Assembly: GCA_039619475.1 (NCBI GenBank) | Contig: CM077116.1 | Coordinates: forward strand, 100,981,164-101,045,163 | Source: Icerya purchasi | Taxonomy: Eukaryota > Arthropoda > Insecta > Hemiptera > Monophlebidae | Direction of reading: 5' to 3' | DNA length: 64,000 bases | Shown here: piece by piece, positions 35,691-46,993 of the stretch | How positions within the stretch are numbered: position 1 is the stretch's first letter | Layout of the letters: each line of letters starts with the position of its first letter | The notes under the pieces: model-generated | What the model was told of the DNA's origin: nothing | Databases searched by the model: none | The model's input: the letters and a program-made list of their open reading frames with translations, nothing else | Program-made: the position numbers and the translations under genes

Positions 35691-38600
35691 AAATGAATAA
35701 ATATATTCAATGTACATGCTGAAGTTCTACAAAATTATGCAACTGCGCTGTGTACTTTTAAATATAACGGAGTAGGTAATGTAAAAGAAGCCTGATTTTG
35801 TCCTGTTTTTTTTCCCTCCTTTCTTGGTCCGACGTTAAACATCGTTTGGTCGCAGAATGGCGGCTAGATGTTAAAGTGTTTTCCGGTCAGCACTGAAACC
35901 ATCCTGTCGAGCGCACGTTCACAAATATTAGACATCGGAGAAGAAATCTCTAAACTTCATTGTACTCAAACTTGTGACTGCGCGCGCTCGATATATAACG
36001 TCGTCTTCTTTCATTGGGCATGTTCTAATCGGCTCCTCTAGAGGAGTTTTAAGGTCTGCTACCGACAATGAGTTGCACAAGTGTACTAAAAATGAGAATC
36101 CAGGTGTTCAATTGGTCGGTCAAAAGTAATTTGACAACGTTTCGTGTTTTTTCTCCTTTTTCGGGAAACCTTTTTTAACGACACTTTAATTTTATTATTT
36201 TACCTTTTTTTTTCTTGTTAGATGTGAAGAAGGTAATAAAATGTTTTCGGTCATCTTCTTGAAAAAAAAAAAAAAAAAAATTCTTGACTAGGCTTGTTTA
36301 TTGCCGATCTCGGGGACGCTTATCACAACTATATATATACACATATATATATATATATATATAGCCTACTAAACATCGCTACCGGAAAGTTCCTTGAAAA
36401 AAAAAAAAAACAAAAAAAAAAAACGAGAAATCGAATTCCAATTACAAAACCTGAATTCTACTAATTTAAATATTAATTCCTTTCCAACTAACTCAAAAAT
36501 GTTAACTGTTCCCGTGTAATTTTCCCTCCTAATGCTACAATATTCTATCGGCAGCCAGTCTTTACATAATTATTCTTCGGAATGTTTACATAGGCGCGGT
36601 ATCTTAATCGCCGGAGATTTTACAAAACTAATAAACCTCCGAAATCATCCGGCTGAGAATACCTAGTATTAAATAATAAGCGCCAACACGGAAAATCAAA
36701 CAGAAAAATTCAACTTCTCATCATTATACTAAAATAATTGTTTCGACGATTTAACCGAACGAAGGAAATAGTACATATTAGCGCCGAAAGAGATCTATTT
36801 CACTAGTTTCATCAGGCCGCATTCTACAGTAGTCCGAACATAGTCAAAGACTTTAGTTTGTCGTGTAACACATTGGTTACCAGCCTCTTCTTTTACGTAG
36901 CTAATTTAATCGAATAGTTTCCATCTTAAGGTAGGTCTTGCTATCCTAATTTGTTTTACGTAGACGTAATTTTCAGTAAACCTGAAACTCGTTCGGTTTA
37001 TTTCATTTACTTTCTTCTTTGATTCTATTAGAAAAAAGAACATTCAATAATGCAATGCAAAAAACGGTGAAGATGTTAGCGCGTAGTAAGAGCGAGTAGA
37101 GATCAAGGACAACCTTGCAAGGACTCTCCGTGAGAAAACGGGAAGACCGAGCAAAAATATTTATCGTAGCGTCACGAAACAGTATCATCGGCTGATAAAC
37201 GACATGCGCAATTTAAAAAAAAAGAAAAACTCGAATTATTAACGAAATATTATTACAAGGAAGTGCCCCTAGCGATTACAATTAACGTACGATCATTAAA
37301 CGAGACACTGACTGCGCCTGTTAAATATTAAGCTAATAACAACTGATTCCGTGATTTTTGCGACGAACAAAAATCGTAGTACGAAAACTTTGAACGTTTT
37401 TGGGTACTTACTACGTGTTTCCATCCGTTATTTACAGAGAGGGGAAGGAGTATGCAATGAAAGTAATAATCCGAAATAATTTATCGCGGCTAATGGTAAT
37501 ATTGTACACTTTAGGAGGGAAAATTGTTGACGCAAACGACGGAAAGCGAACAAGTGGGGCATGTAAAGTCATAAAACGGGCAAAAAAGAAAGCGAAGAGA
37601 GCCTAAGGAAGTCAAAACTGAGATATACATATACATATTTCGGTAAAAAGAGGTTAGGATGAGCGCGGTGATAGGATGGCAGTAGTGCTGCTGCCGATGA
37701 CGAGAGACATCAGGTGGTCGCGTGCGAAGGAGCAACAACGGAGCCTGGCAAGATCAAAAGCACTTGTTCCCGGAACGTATGTGACGGGGGAAGGAAAATG
37801 ATGATTGACGGTGAAAACGTAAGAAAAACGGCTGGATGCGTAAATAAAAAAATAAAAAAAAAGTAAAAAAATCCCTTTGTACATATCGGCAATGATAGAA
37901 AATACGAAGCGCAAACATAGTTGATTAGAACTTTCGGCAAGCTTATTCTGTTATCTCGACAAAACTGTACAACGGCACCCCTTAAAACAGAATTTAATAT
38001 CTGCCACTAAGACGACCGGCTCACAACATCTCCGGCCTCCGACATACTGCCGACATAGGCATGCGACATACTTTTCAGCTGACGAGCTTTAGCAGTGCGA
38101 ATGCGCGCTGGTCTAGCCGTATTCGTCGCTGAAGAGGGTTACCCGACGCTTCGGTTAACATTCCACTTTAGAAAGAAAACCTATTCTTCTTCAAAGGGAA
38201 AGAGCGGCGCTAATATTGACGGTATCATCCGGCTAGTAGTGGGGTCGTCACAGAGAGTGGATACAGTCGGGCTGTAGGCGAGTGTTTTATCTAAAGTACA
38301 CGGGGTTTAGGGTTTCGGAACGACAAAATGCCAACGTTTTCGGTATACGTAGCAGCGCGTTCGCGCCAGTACAAATCAGGGAGTCACAGCGAATAGGGGG
38401 TAAATGGTATTTTGTTGCTGGAACGTCGTCTAACGCGGTACTAATAATGATAATAGCAGAGCTCGTAATAAATAATAATAACAATAATAGACGATAGGTA
38501 ATAATAAAATGACGAGAACAAATTCCGGAAAGGTCGCTTGTGTTTTTCTTTTCCGCGTTTAATATATTCTGCGGAATTCCGTCGCATAATGTCCCCCGTC

Positions 38601-39298
38601 TGTAGAACCGGCTCCGCGAATTTGGTAAATAATTCAGTCGGTTCAAACCGATTTCGCTGAACAACTTTGAACGAATTAAGATCACACGGTCCCCTCCCCC
38701 GTGTTCCACGCTAAATTTTCTCGACTGCGAACCACCATCTTTATCGAAATTTTCCGACTCATCCAAGTTTCACTTTAAAATAACATTAACAAGAAAATAC
38801 CGGCAATTAAAAAAAGTATTCGAATATCGATAACGGTTACTTTAAAATCGTTCGAAAAATACCTCTAGTTTCACGCTATTATTTAGGAGTTTGGATGGTG
38901 ATGATGATATTTTAAATCCATCTTAATCTAGGCAGCTAATCCGTAGCTTTTACGAATGCACGCAGGCGTAACTGTTTGTTAATTTCAAAATAAAGTGCCA
39001 ATACCGCGAATGTTATTATATAGTTTTGAATTGATAAATAAAAAATTATTCGAATGAAAAAATTACTTTTACAAGTTCCTTATGTAATTAGATGAATTTT
39101 GAGTCGTTTTTTGAAATTTCATAAAAATTGAGTGAATAACAACAATATGAAGATTCGCGATGAGAAGAATTAAAAAAATGTTGAAAATTTCGAAACTTGG
39201 CGAATTTCGACGTTTTCTGTAACAGCGCAGTTTCGAATGATACAGGTTAATTTTTTTTTTATTCGCTCAGTCGCTGAGTATACTTAAACGAATAAAAT
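35691..39298. other. Non-coding stretch, partly GC-richer
   Basis: No gene recognised. It contains a 14-bp palindrome CTCCTCTAGAGGAG at about 36033-36046, an (AT)n run at 36328-36363, A runs at 36263-36280 and 36398-36423, and an (AATAAT/AACAAT) run at about 38468-38496. Frames at 38287-38766 (minus, 159 codons) and 37400-37940 (several) are unrecognised. Confidence 0.45.
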
Positions 39299-39380
39299 AT
39301 AAGGTCAGAATAATGTGACGAAAATATGTACTTTCTGAACAAGCTGGTAGCATCTCATTAAATTATTCCGACCACCTGTA
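39299..39380. mobile_element. Possible Tc1/mariner-like MITE relic
   Basis: The left end TAAGGTCAGAATAATGTGAC and the reverse complement of the right end TACAGGTGGTCGGAATAATT form imperfect inverted repeats bordered by TA. Tc1/mariner elements duplicate TA, and short ends with a GTCxGAATAAT-like core are common among them. Another TACAGGT lies at 39241-39247, so the element could instead span 39241-39380. At about 80-140 bp it is only a relic. Confidence 0.4.
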
Positions 39381-41304
39381 TTTTTTTATTCAATTACCTG
39401 TATAGAGTAGTTGGCCTAATAGTATTTTCAAATAAGAAAACAACTGTTTTTTTTTTGTTTTTTTTTTTTTATTGAGCCTTCGTCATTTATTCCATTAAAA
39501 ACAAAAAAAAAAAAAATTTAACACGTGGCAATGAAAATTATTTATTCGGATTTTGCAGTAGCGTAATTTTCCGCTGCCGCCGCAGTACGACTTTCGGTTA
39601 GTTAATATAAAGTTTACCTGCGACTACAATAATATGATGTAGAATAATGTTACCAAAACATGCGCGTATCTGTTATAAACAGTTGAATAATTTTAAATTC
39701 CCTGTTTGCATTAAGCTTTGAAATAACGTTTTCAATATTTTCGAAATTAAAGTAAATATTGTATAATGAGTACAACTTAATCGAAAAAAAAAAAACAAAA
39801 AAAACTGAAAAAGTTTTGTATTTTTAAAAGTTTTAATTTGAATATAACATTTAAAATCATTCGACTATGTATTATAATACTTTCACGTGGAACAAAAATC
39901 AAACCGACGCTTTCCTATGTTAATTAACGTTTTAAGAAATACGCAACACAATATGATATACAAAAAGGGAATATGAGCGCGCTGAGAAATATTAAGACAC
40001 CCGATCAACACCCCAGTAGTACTGTTGTAGAGAAAATCCGGTTAGTGCTTTATTTCTCATTGTTATGGGTCAATGCCTAACTAAATGGCACCCCCCCCCC
40101 CTATTCTATAGGAAACAAATAGAATTTTGCGAAGTAATTAGAGATTAGGTTTCAATCGGACAGCTATGAATTACAGCCGGGCGCGACTTTTCCAGATGAT
40201 AATTAAGTGGAAATTTAAGGTACTTTTCGATACATGTACGGAAAAGTCTTGGTTGAGCGACCGCTTTTAATGAGTAAAAAAAAAGGATCCGCTGTGGCTA
40301 GCCGCAAGTTGCTTGAACCGTCGTCGTCTTTCAGCGGCAATCTTGTGACGGAAGTCGGCAATGGACTGCGGAGAAAACGAGTGGGACGGTCTCTAAGATA
40401 ACCGCAATCACCTTTTCCAGCAGACTTCAGCGTTCACGAATTTGCCGAGTTAGCACAGGTCCGGGAACTAAATTATTATTTCGAAAACAGACTGAATGTG
40501 CGCGCGCAATCCTAATTCGCAGCGGATATTAAAAATCACTGAAGCGATAAAACGCTCTGATGCGAATTTAATTCTGTTAAAGTCATCAAGTATCGGCGAG
40601 TAATTAAAAGTTCGCTTCTATTCGTAAATATCTTTGTCGCGCTTCATTGGAAGTAAAGTTGAAAAGGAATTTTTTCCGAATTCCAAGCGGCAAAAAATAC
40701 GAAAATTCGTCCGACATGTTGTAGTAGTGCAACAAACACGCGAAACGCATATCTTGCGATGTGGATGTGTGCGCGCGTGTGCGTGACGACGTTTAAAATT
40801 CAATTAGCGTAGTAGATAATAATGAACTAGAAGTGAAATGGGAAAAAATCCAAAGGGTACATGAGGGAGCGGATAGCGGGTTATAGTGAGTCGATAAAGG
40901 GTTCAGAGTTGAACTATTTGAATTTGTTCATAAAATTGGGCGTCGCTGGCGTTCATTAAAAGCAATAAAAGTTTTTCCGAGAACACTGTGAAGAATTCGG
41001 CTTTCAGTAATGTCTTTATTAGAACGGCGGATTATACGAGTTTTCAGACGAATCTGCATGTTTTCGCCAGTCCGGTTACGGCAACATTGAACGTTACGCA
41101 ACAGTCGAGGGAGGCTAGTAAGCCTAAAAATATTCCGCTCTAACGGAATTCGAATGAAATACAAAATGAAAGTACAATAAAATAAAATAAATAAACGAAA
41201 AAAACAAAATCGGTTAATAGAAAAAACGGAATTTATTTTCCGTTAAAGTTACTTCGAAATGCTTTTAATGTTATTAGACCCTTAAGCCGCTATATGTTAA
41301 ATTT
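39381..41304. other. Non-coding stretch
   Basis: No gene seen. A C11 run is at 40091-40101, and T/A runs are at 39448-39470 and 39503-39516. The block 40300-40450 is somewhat richer in G and C. Confidence 0.5.
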
Positions 41305-41333
41305 ATATATATATATATATGTGTGTGTGTGTA
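41305..41333. repeat. (AT)n(GT)n microsatellite
   Basis: An AT run passing into GTGTGTGTGTGT. Confidence 0.9.
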
Positions 41334-41736
41334 TAAAAATATATACACATATATGTTTATATGTATATAGATTAAGCAAAACTAAGTCGAACCGCTGGTG
41401 CACGGTGAAAGTGAGGCTTTATCTGGCTGCGTATATCTTCTTCTCTTTCGTAAAATCCACTAAACGGTTAGCTGAAAAGTTGAGTAAAAAATATCCCCGA
41501 TTCTGTTCGAAATTGGTTTCGAACAAAAATATTTCTAATATTCTTTTGCGAAGAAGGACGTCCAAAAAACATTTCAAAATTTGGCGAAACTAAATTTTCG
41601 CGCCAACAGCGATAAATTTCTAATTGCGAAAAATTCACTTAGAACGGCTGTAAAACTTTTGTCTTTTTTTCAGGTTTCCTCCAGCGATATAATTACACTG
41701 TCGGAAATTTTAATCGGTAATCAAAGAAGAAACAGG
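41334..41736. other. Non-coding, nothing recognised
   Basis: A 99-codon plus frame starting in the microsatellite (41294-41593) is lysine-rich and unrecognised. It is treated as chance. Confidence 0.45.
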
Positions 41737-41950
41737 TGTTTGACTTTTTTTAAATGCCTCTGGTGACTTTTAAACATGTCTGTAATCTTACACTTCATTC
41801 AGAAACTATCAATACAAAAATGTGATTAGACTAGAACGTGGGTAAGTTTGTTTTTTTTTAAATGTCTCCGGTGGATTTCAAATATTTCCACGATCTTACA
41901 CTTTATTCAAAAATTTCCAATATGAAAATGTATTAGACCAACGTCTGACT
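41737..41950. repeat. Diverged tandem duplication, unit ~108 bp
   Basis: Unit 1 starts GTTTGACTTTTTTTAAATGC (about 41739) and unit 2 GTTTGTTTTTTTTTAAATGT (about 41847). Both continue with CTCTGGTGACTTT/CTCCGGTGGATTT, ATCTTACACTTCATTC/ATCTTACACTTTATTC, a CAATA-x-AAAATG segment, and ATTAGACTAGAACGT/ATTAGACCAACGT. Identity is roughly 75%, so the duplication is old. It contains no recognised gene. Confidence 0.75.
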
Positions 41951-42720
41951 TAATATTGAAGACTTTTCCGGAGAAGCTGATTAAATTTTTCTTCGTAAAT
42001 CCTCTCGCTCGAATAATAACTGAAATCCCATCGAACGTAAAAAGTTTTTATGAAGTGATACTTTTAATTATTTTTGCCGAATTTACATTTAATTCCCTTT
42101 TTATAATTACTATTTCACATTGAGTTCAATTAAACGTAACGTAATAAAATTATTTTTCGCATTTCTCCATAGCCTTCAGACTACGATGCGAGGACAGAAT
42201 TCTATACCAGATTAAAAAAGATATTAAACTTTTGCGGCTTTTTTAATTTACCATTCGTCTATTATTTTCGGTAAAAACCGCGCTACAATTATTTTACATA
42301 TTCAATTTTGTTCCGCTGATGAATAAAGTAATATTTCTTTTTTATTACAGCAAATTCCGAATATTTACATAGACCGACTCGTTTAATCAATTATGATTTT
42401 TTAATAATTCATTTTTTAACGATAAAACAGGTCAGCAATTTTACCGTTATTTTTTTAAAGGACACTAGAGAAATGCTTTTTTCAATAGAAGTTTATTAAA
42501 ACTTACTCCCTATGCATTGAAAACATATTATATATGAATTACAAAGTAATTCTTAGGCTAGCCCTCATTAGAAAAAATGTCCCAATTTTATGTAACGTTT
42601 GTTATATTTTATAGGATTTTTGTGATTACGTTATTATATTCATATGGACCGATTTAGAATGACGTTGTAAATTTTGATCATTTTATTCAAAGTGTAGAAA
42701 GAGATAGAAATGTAAGCAAA
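41951..42720. other. Non-coding AT-rich stretch
   Basis: No gene recognised. The last 150 bp may belong to the mobile element that follows, but no boundary is visible. Confidence 0.45.
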
Positions 42721-42727
42721 AGGGGTT

Positions 42728-42744
42728 AAGGGGCACAGCCCCTT
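42728..42744. other. Perfect short hairpin
   Basis: AAGGGGC, a 3-nt loop, then GCCCCTT. It lies between unassigned sequence and the (AT)n run that ends the SINE. Its GC-rich stem stands out in AT-rich surroundings. Confidence 0.8.
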
Positions 42745-42764
42745 GCGAGGCCAAAATGACCGAA

Positions 42765-43050
42765 TTATATATATATATATATATAAGATTCTTCGGACTT
42801 CGCTGTGAGAACATCCTCCCTAGGCCCACTAGGTGGCAATACACAGAGGGGATGTTATTTTTTTTTTTTTTGGCTCGACTTTAAATACTATTTGGCCACT
42901 AACTAATCATTAAATAAACCGTTCCAGTAAATCAGTCTATATTTTTTTTTTTGACCATCGCTGGGAATCGAAATCATGACCACTATCTCCATAATCAAGA
43001 GTTCAAGCCACTAGGCTATCACGGTGGCCTAGGGAGGATAACCCCTGTAA
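42765..43050 (-). mobile_element. tRNA-headed SINE with (TA)n tail and inverted-repeat ends
   Basis: On the minus strand a tRNA-like head runs from about 43028 to 42953. It has a perfect A box TAGCCTAGTGG and a B-box-like TTTCGATTCCC, and the arms GGCCACC and GATGGTC give six of seven acceptor pairs if G-T is allowed. The body contains two A runs. The end is GTCCGAAGAATCTTA followed by (TA)n at 42767-42785. A 14-bp exact inverted repeat, ATCCTCCCTAGGCC, occurs at 42813-42826 and inverted at 43026-43039, so part of the element could fold on itself. This is a SINE unlike families A and B; a MITE that captured a tRNA-like sequence is the alternative. Confidence 0.6.
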
Positions 43051-43637
43051 TGTCTATAGATATGTTATTTCAGTTGACTACGTCATTATCATATTGTTTA
43101 TTTCAAGTTCGTCGAGAAAATAAATAATTTTTGGTTTCAATTTTTGATTCACGCACATTTCTTTCAACAAGTAACAGAAAAAAATGTTACATACTCCTCA
43201 ACATGGTTTCTTATTTAATTTCCAGCCTAACAATAACGTTGTAATTAACGTGAATATATATGTATGTGTGCGTATAAATAGATCATTCGAAACCCGCAAT
43301 GGAAGCTCCATGGACCTAACATTTTAATTTCCTATAATTATCATAGAATAGCTAATCTCAATTGATTATGTTGTTTTTCGCAAAATAAAACAAGTGCCTT
43401 ATAAACGTTATGGAAGGTTGTTGCGGATATCGTTCTCGGCGTAATGACGTTGGCATTAATATCTTACGTTGACAATGATAAGAAAATTTTCTAACGAAAT
43501 CTACAACATTTTTGTGTTACGAAAACATTTATTTCATTTGTCGAAAGAGTGACATAGTTGAAACTGACTTTTCTATTAGAACAGCAAATGAGACTTCAAT
43601 GTCACGGAGGACTTCCTATGTTGGAAAGATCAAGGAT
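43051..43637. other. Non-coding, nothing recognised
   Basis: AT-rich sequence without a gene or clear repeat. Confidence 0.5.
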
Positions 43638-43660
43638 ATATATATGTGTGTGTGTGTGTA
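43638..43660. repeat. (AT)n(GT)n microsatellite
   Basis: A short ATATAT run passing into GTGTGTGTGTGTGT. Confidence 0.85.
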
Positions 43661-45875
43661 ATTAATAAAATTCTACATATAGTTTAATAAATAAAACGAT
43701 AAATGATTTTTCGGGCGACGAATAAATGGATTTTTAAATAAACTAATATATAATTTTTTTCTTTTTTTTTAAACGTCAACAGTGGAGCTTACCGAAACCG
43801 TAGAATTGTGGGTTTCATTAGGGAAAGATTAGAAATTGTGTAATTATAGGAAGTTAACGACAGCGGAAGAGAATAATACGAGGATAATGTGGGCACAGTA
43901 GAGAGGCCAAGGTTTAGGAGATCGGAATAACGAATAACGGATCGCCCTTTTTGAGGAAATAAAAGGACATTTGAATAAGAAGCGATTATTCGTAAAGCAC
44001 AACACAAAGGCGATCGAACAAGAAATAAACGGAAAAGAAAAGCTGTAAATTTCTTTCATAAAATAGTTACGAATTACTAATACGATATTAATAGAATATT
44101 TTTACCCCAAAAAACGCGACATTTTCTTTATTACAACTCGCGGCCGGATCACCGCATTCGCTATTCTTTAATTTATCGTCTTTGATAAATATTATCATTA
44201 TTATTATTATTTAATGATTACTGTAAAAAAAAAAAAGTATGTATTTCCAGTAAAAACTTTAATCAACAGTCCGAATCAGATTGTTTCGAACGTGTATGCA
44301 TGTAGCCTCTGGTGATTTTATTGATAAAATCTCTAAAGGAAATCGCAAATTATGCGTAGGAGTTTAACGATTTCCGTCGTTTTTTATCGAACAAACGTTA
44401 AGATAATTATTTTCATTCACGTTGAAAGCGCATCTGGAATAATAATACTCGTGATAGAACTTTTTTTTTTTTTAAACAAATATATGTATGCGTATGAAAA
44501 CGTAGTAAACTTCATTCAAAAACGACTAGTAGAGTAATAACATTTAAAAAAATAAACAAAGCCTCCACACGCACACGCATAGATGCAGAATGCTCGAAAT
44601 CCCGAAAAAATTAAGCTCGATAAAATTTGTGTATCAAAAAAAAGTTCGAGAAAGTACTGATGCAAGCGTGCCGGTCAACAATGCATTGTTGTTGTGTTTT
44701 TGCAACAAACTCCGTCCTGTAGAATTTTACGGCCACATTGGAAAAATACGGCACTGGCAAGCATTCTCGATGTGCTTTTTAAAACGAACGGTAATTAAAT
44801 TGAATTATTACATAGACGATGTTTAAGACGTGTGGGAAAAAAGGCAGCAAAAACGATGGAAAAGAAAGTCCAAAAAAAATAATTTCACTTAAAATCGGCA
44901 GTCTTTTAAATTTAGATATTTACTCGGCAATACAATATATGTTTAGTAATAATGTAATTAATCAACATCCATAAAGATTTTCCGGGAAAAACATTTATAC
45001 ACTTTCGCTTGACCGAACTACATCGCTCTTTGTGAACCGTTCACTTTATGGTAAATAGTACGAATAAAACTAAACTATATAAAGATTTACAAATTTTTTT
45101 TTTCAGACCCGTCTCTCGATTAAACTAATCGATAGAAATATTTATCGAATTCATTATTAGCTCCAGTAAATGATACGTATTAGCCCCGTTGTAAATTGTC
45201 GCTTTTTAATTAACAAATTTACAAACTTGATGATGCTTTTGCGCGATTGGTTGATATTAGGTAAGTTTTCGTTCAATTTTCTGCTTCTGCAGCGAATATT
45301 TACACAAAATCATTCAGAACTGACCTTTTTTCGGCGATTTTAATTTGCAAACAGATTAATTTATCGAATTAAATTAAAGTGATCGGTCTTACGACGGCGA
45401 TAAGACTGATACCATAATTAACTTTACAAGATAGATCGAAAAACACAAAAATTTAAATCCCTTAACTGCCTGTTATCATTGATCATTCCGCTTATAGACT
45501 GCACAGTTCAAAGTAAAGATGAAATTAATCAAGTGAATAACCTACTAATATGTGACCTTAAGTATTTTAGCTGAATTATAAACCCTTCTTAGATAACGTG
45601 TATTGCATTGTAGTAGGATATTATACACAAGGCGGGTATTATTTACCCGGTTCACATTTATAGCCACACTTTAATGAAAATTTTAGTAATATACATATTG
45701 GCTATCATCAAAATATCAAACCTGCGCGCATTGCGTGACCTCCCCCCACTACAAAAAAACATATACGAAAAAGTGTAACCCTTTATGAAAAAAAAATTAG
45801 CACATAATATATTTAATAAATATCAGGTTTTAATAAATCTCGCATGTCCCAAAATTTAAGAATAATAACCCAAAA
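43661..45875. other. Non-coding AT-rich stretch
   Basis: No gene recognised. Open frames at 43789-44059 (minus) and 44352-44826 (plus) are short and unlike known proteins. Confidence 0.5.
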
Positions 45876-46149
45876 TTAACACATTGACTGCGAGTGTCTA
45901 CACTGTTTTAACATTTGACATTCTTTCTGCGGGCGTATGTCGACTACGTGTTACGCATTACCCAATGTATATATTTTTTTTTTGCCTTTTGCTATTTTGA
46001 CGCAATGTTTTACAGAGTATACAGGCATCCAGCAGTGTTAGAACTGGTTGTTTTTTGTACCACGCATAAAGTAAAGAATCGTGTAATATGATTTATTATC
46101 CGCCTTATCACAAAGTCGGGAAAATAATGAATCGTAGTCAATGTGTTAA
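45876..46149. mobile_element. piggyBac-like MITE with TTAA target duplication
   Basis: The element starts TTAA-CACATTGACTGCGAGT and ends, reverse-complemented, TTAA-CACATTGACTACGATT. The inverted repeats match at 14 of the first 16 bases after the TTAA, and TTAA stands at both edges (45876-45879 and 46146-46149). This is the signature of the piggyBac superfamily, which inserts at and duplicates TTAA. The 266-bp interior is non-coding, so any movement depended on a transposase made elsewhere. Confidence 0.78.
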
Positions 46150-46650
46150 ACTAGAAATTTATTTTAACAAAATTTATTAAAATAAAAAAAGTCATAATAT
46201 AATGGATTACTATATTTCGTATTTATAAATTTGAAATACAAGCAGGACATATTAATGCTCTATATTCCTCACATATCGATCTGTTGCAATAATGACATAA
46301 TTTATCTACTTTTTCGATCTTCCGTCATATGGACTGCGGTTCACATTGAACGGAAGACGTGGTTTCTAAAAACTGATTGGGGGATTCTTCCATATTTGGA
46401 TGTAGTGGTTTTGATGTAAGTCGATTTTCATTGGTTTTTCTCAACCTAATACATATGTACTAAAAGTAAACAAAACAATAAAAATTGAGCCGAATGCTAT
46501 GTAAAAATGTATTTAAATTGAAATTAAAATAGTCACATGAAACTTGCAAAAAAAAAAATAAAGAAAAATAATAAAAACAAACAATTATCTAACGTATTAT
46601 TCCTAAAAATTAACCAGCACAGCTCGTTTTAGTATGAGGACACTAAAATC
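46150..46650. other. Non-coding AT-rich stretch
   Basis: A 62-codon plus frame at 46231-46419 is unrecognised. Nothing else seen. Confidence 0.5.
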
Positions 46651-46993
46651 TTTCTGATTAGTAAGCCGCTAAAGACCAGCTTACATTCGATACTGAAACA
46701 AACACGAATTGTTAATGTAGAAAAAGGGGTTCAAATGGTGATAAGAGGATGTGCTTGTCTGCATTCGGTCGTCAAGAAAAATTTCTGTTCCATAAGTCAC
46801 TTCAGACTGGCTTATACTGAAGCAGAGAGTTTATTAGTAAAACTAACGAATGGTCTAAGAGGATAACAGTCTGTTTTCATCTGTCGCTGTCGTATAAAAA
46901 GTGATCCGCTGGAAGAAGCCGTCGTTTTTCTGTTCGATAAGCCGTCATGAACACTGGCTTAAATTTGACTGAAACGGAGAACTGTTTAATGTA
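46651..46993. repeat. Three diverged copies of a ~130-145 bp unit
   Basis: A shared block starts at 46651, 46782 and 46927: TTTCTGATTAGTAAGCCGCT, TTTCTGTTCCATAAGTCACT and TTTCTGTTCGATAAGCCGTC. Each is followed by ACC/ACT-GGCTTA or AGCTTA and then by an ACTGAA-x-C segment. Spacing is 131 and 145 bp. Between the blocks similarity is weak, so this is an old minisatellite or repeatedly duplicated element. No coding potential is recognised. Confidence 0.6.

Noticed and set aside
38287..38766. 159-codon minus-strand frame
   Set aside because: It contains a Leu/Ile run encoded by an AAT-type repeat and no domain that I know.
42953..43028. Functional tRNA gene on the minus strand
   Set aside because: The B box lacks the leading GG, acceptor pairing needs a G-T and a mismatch, and the sequence continues into a SINE body and tail.
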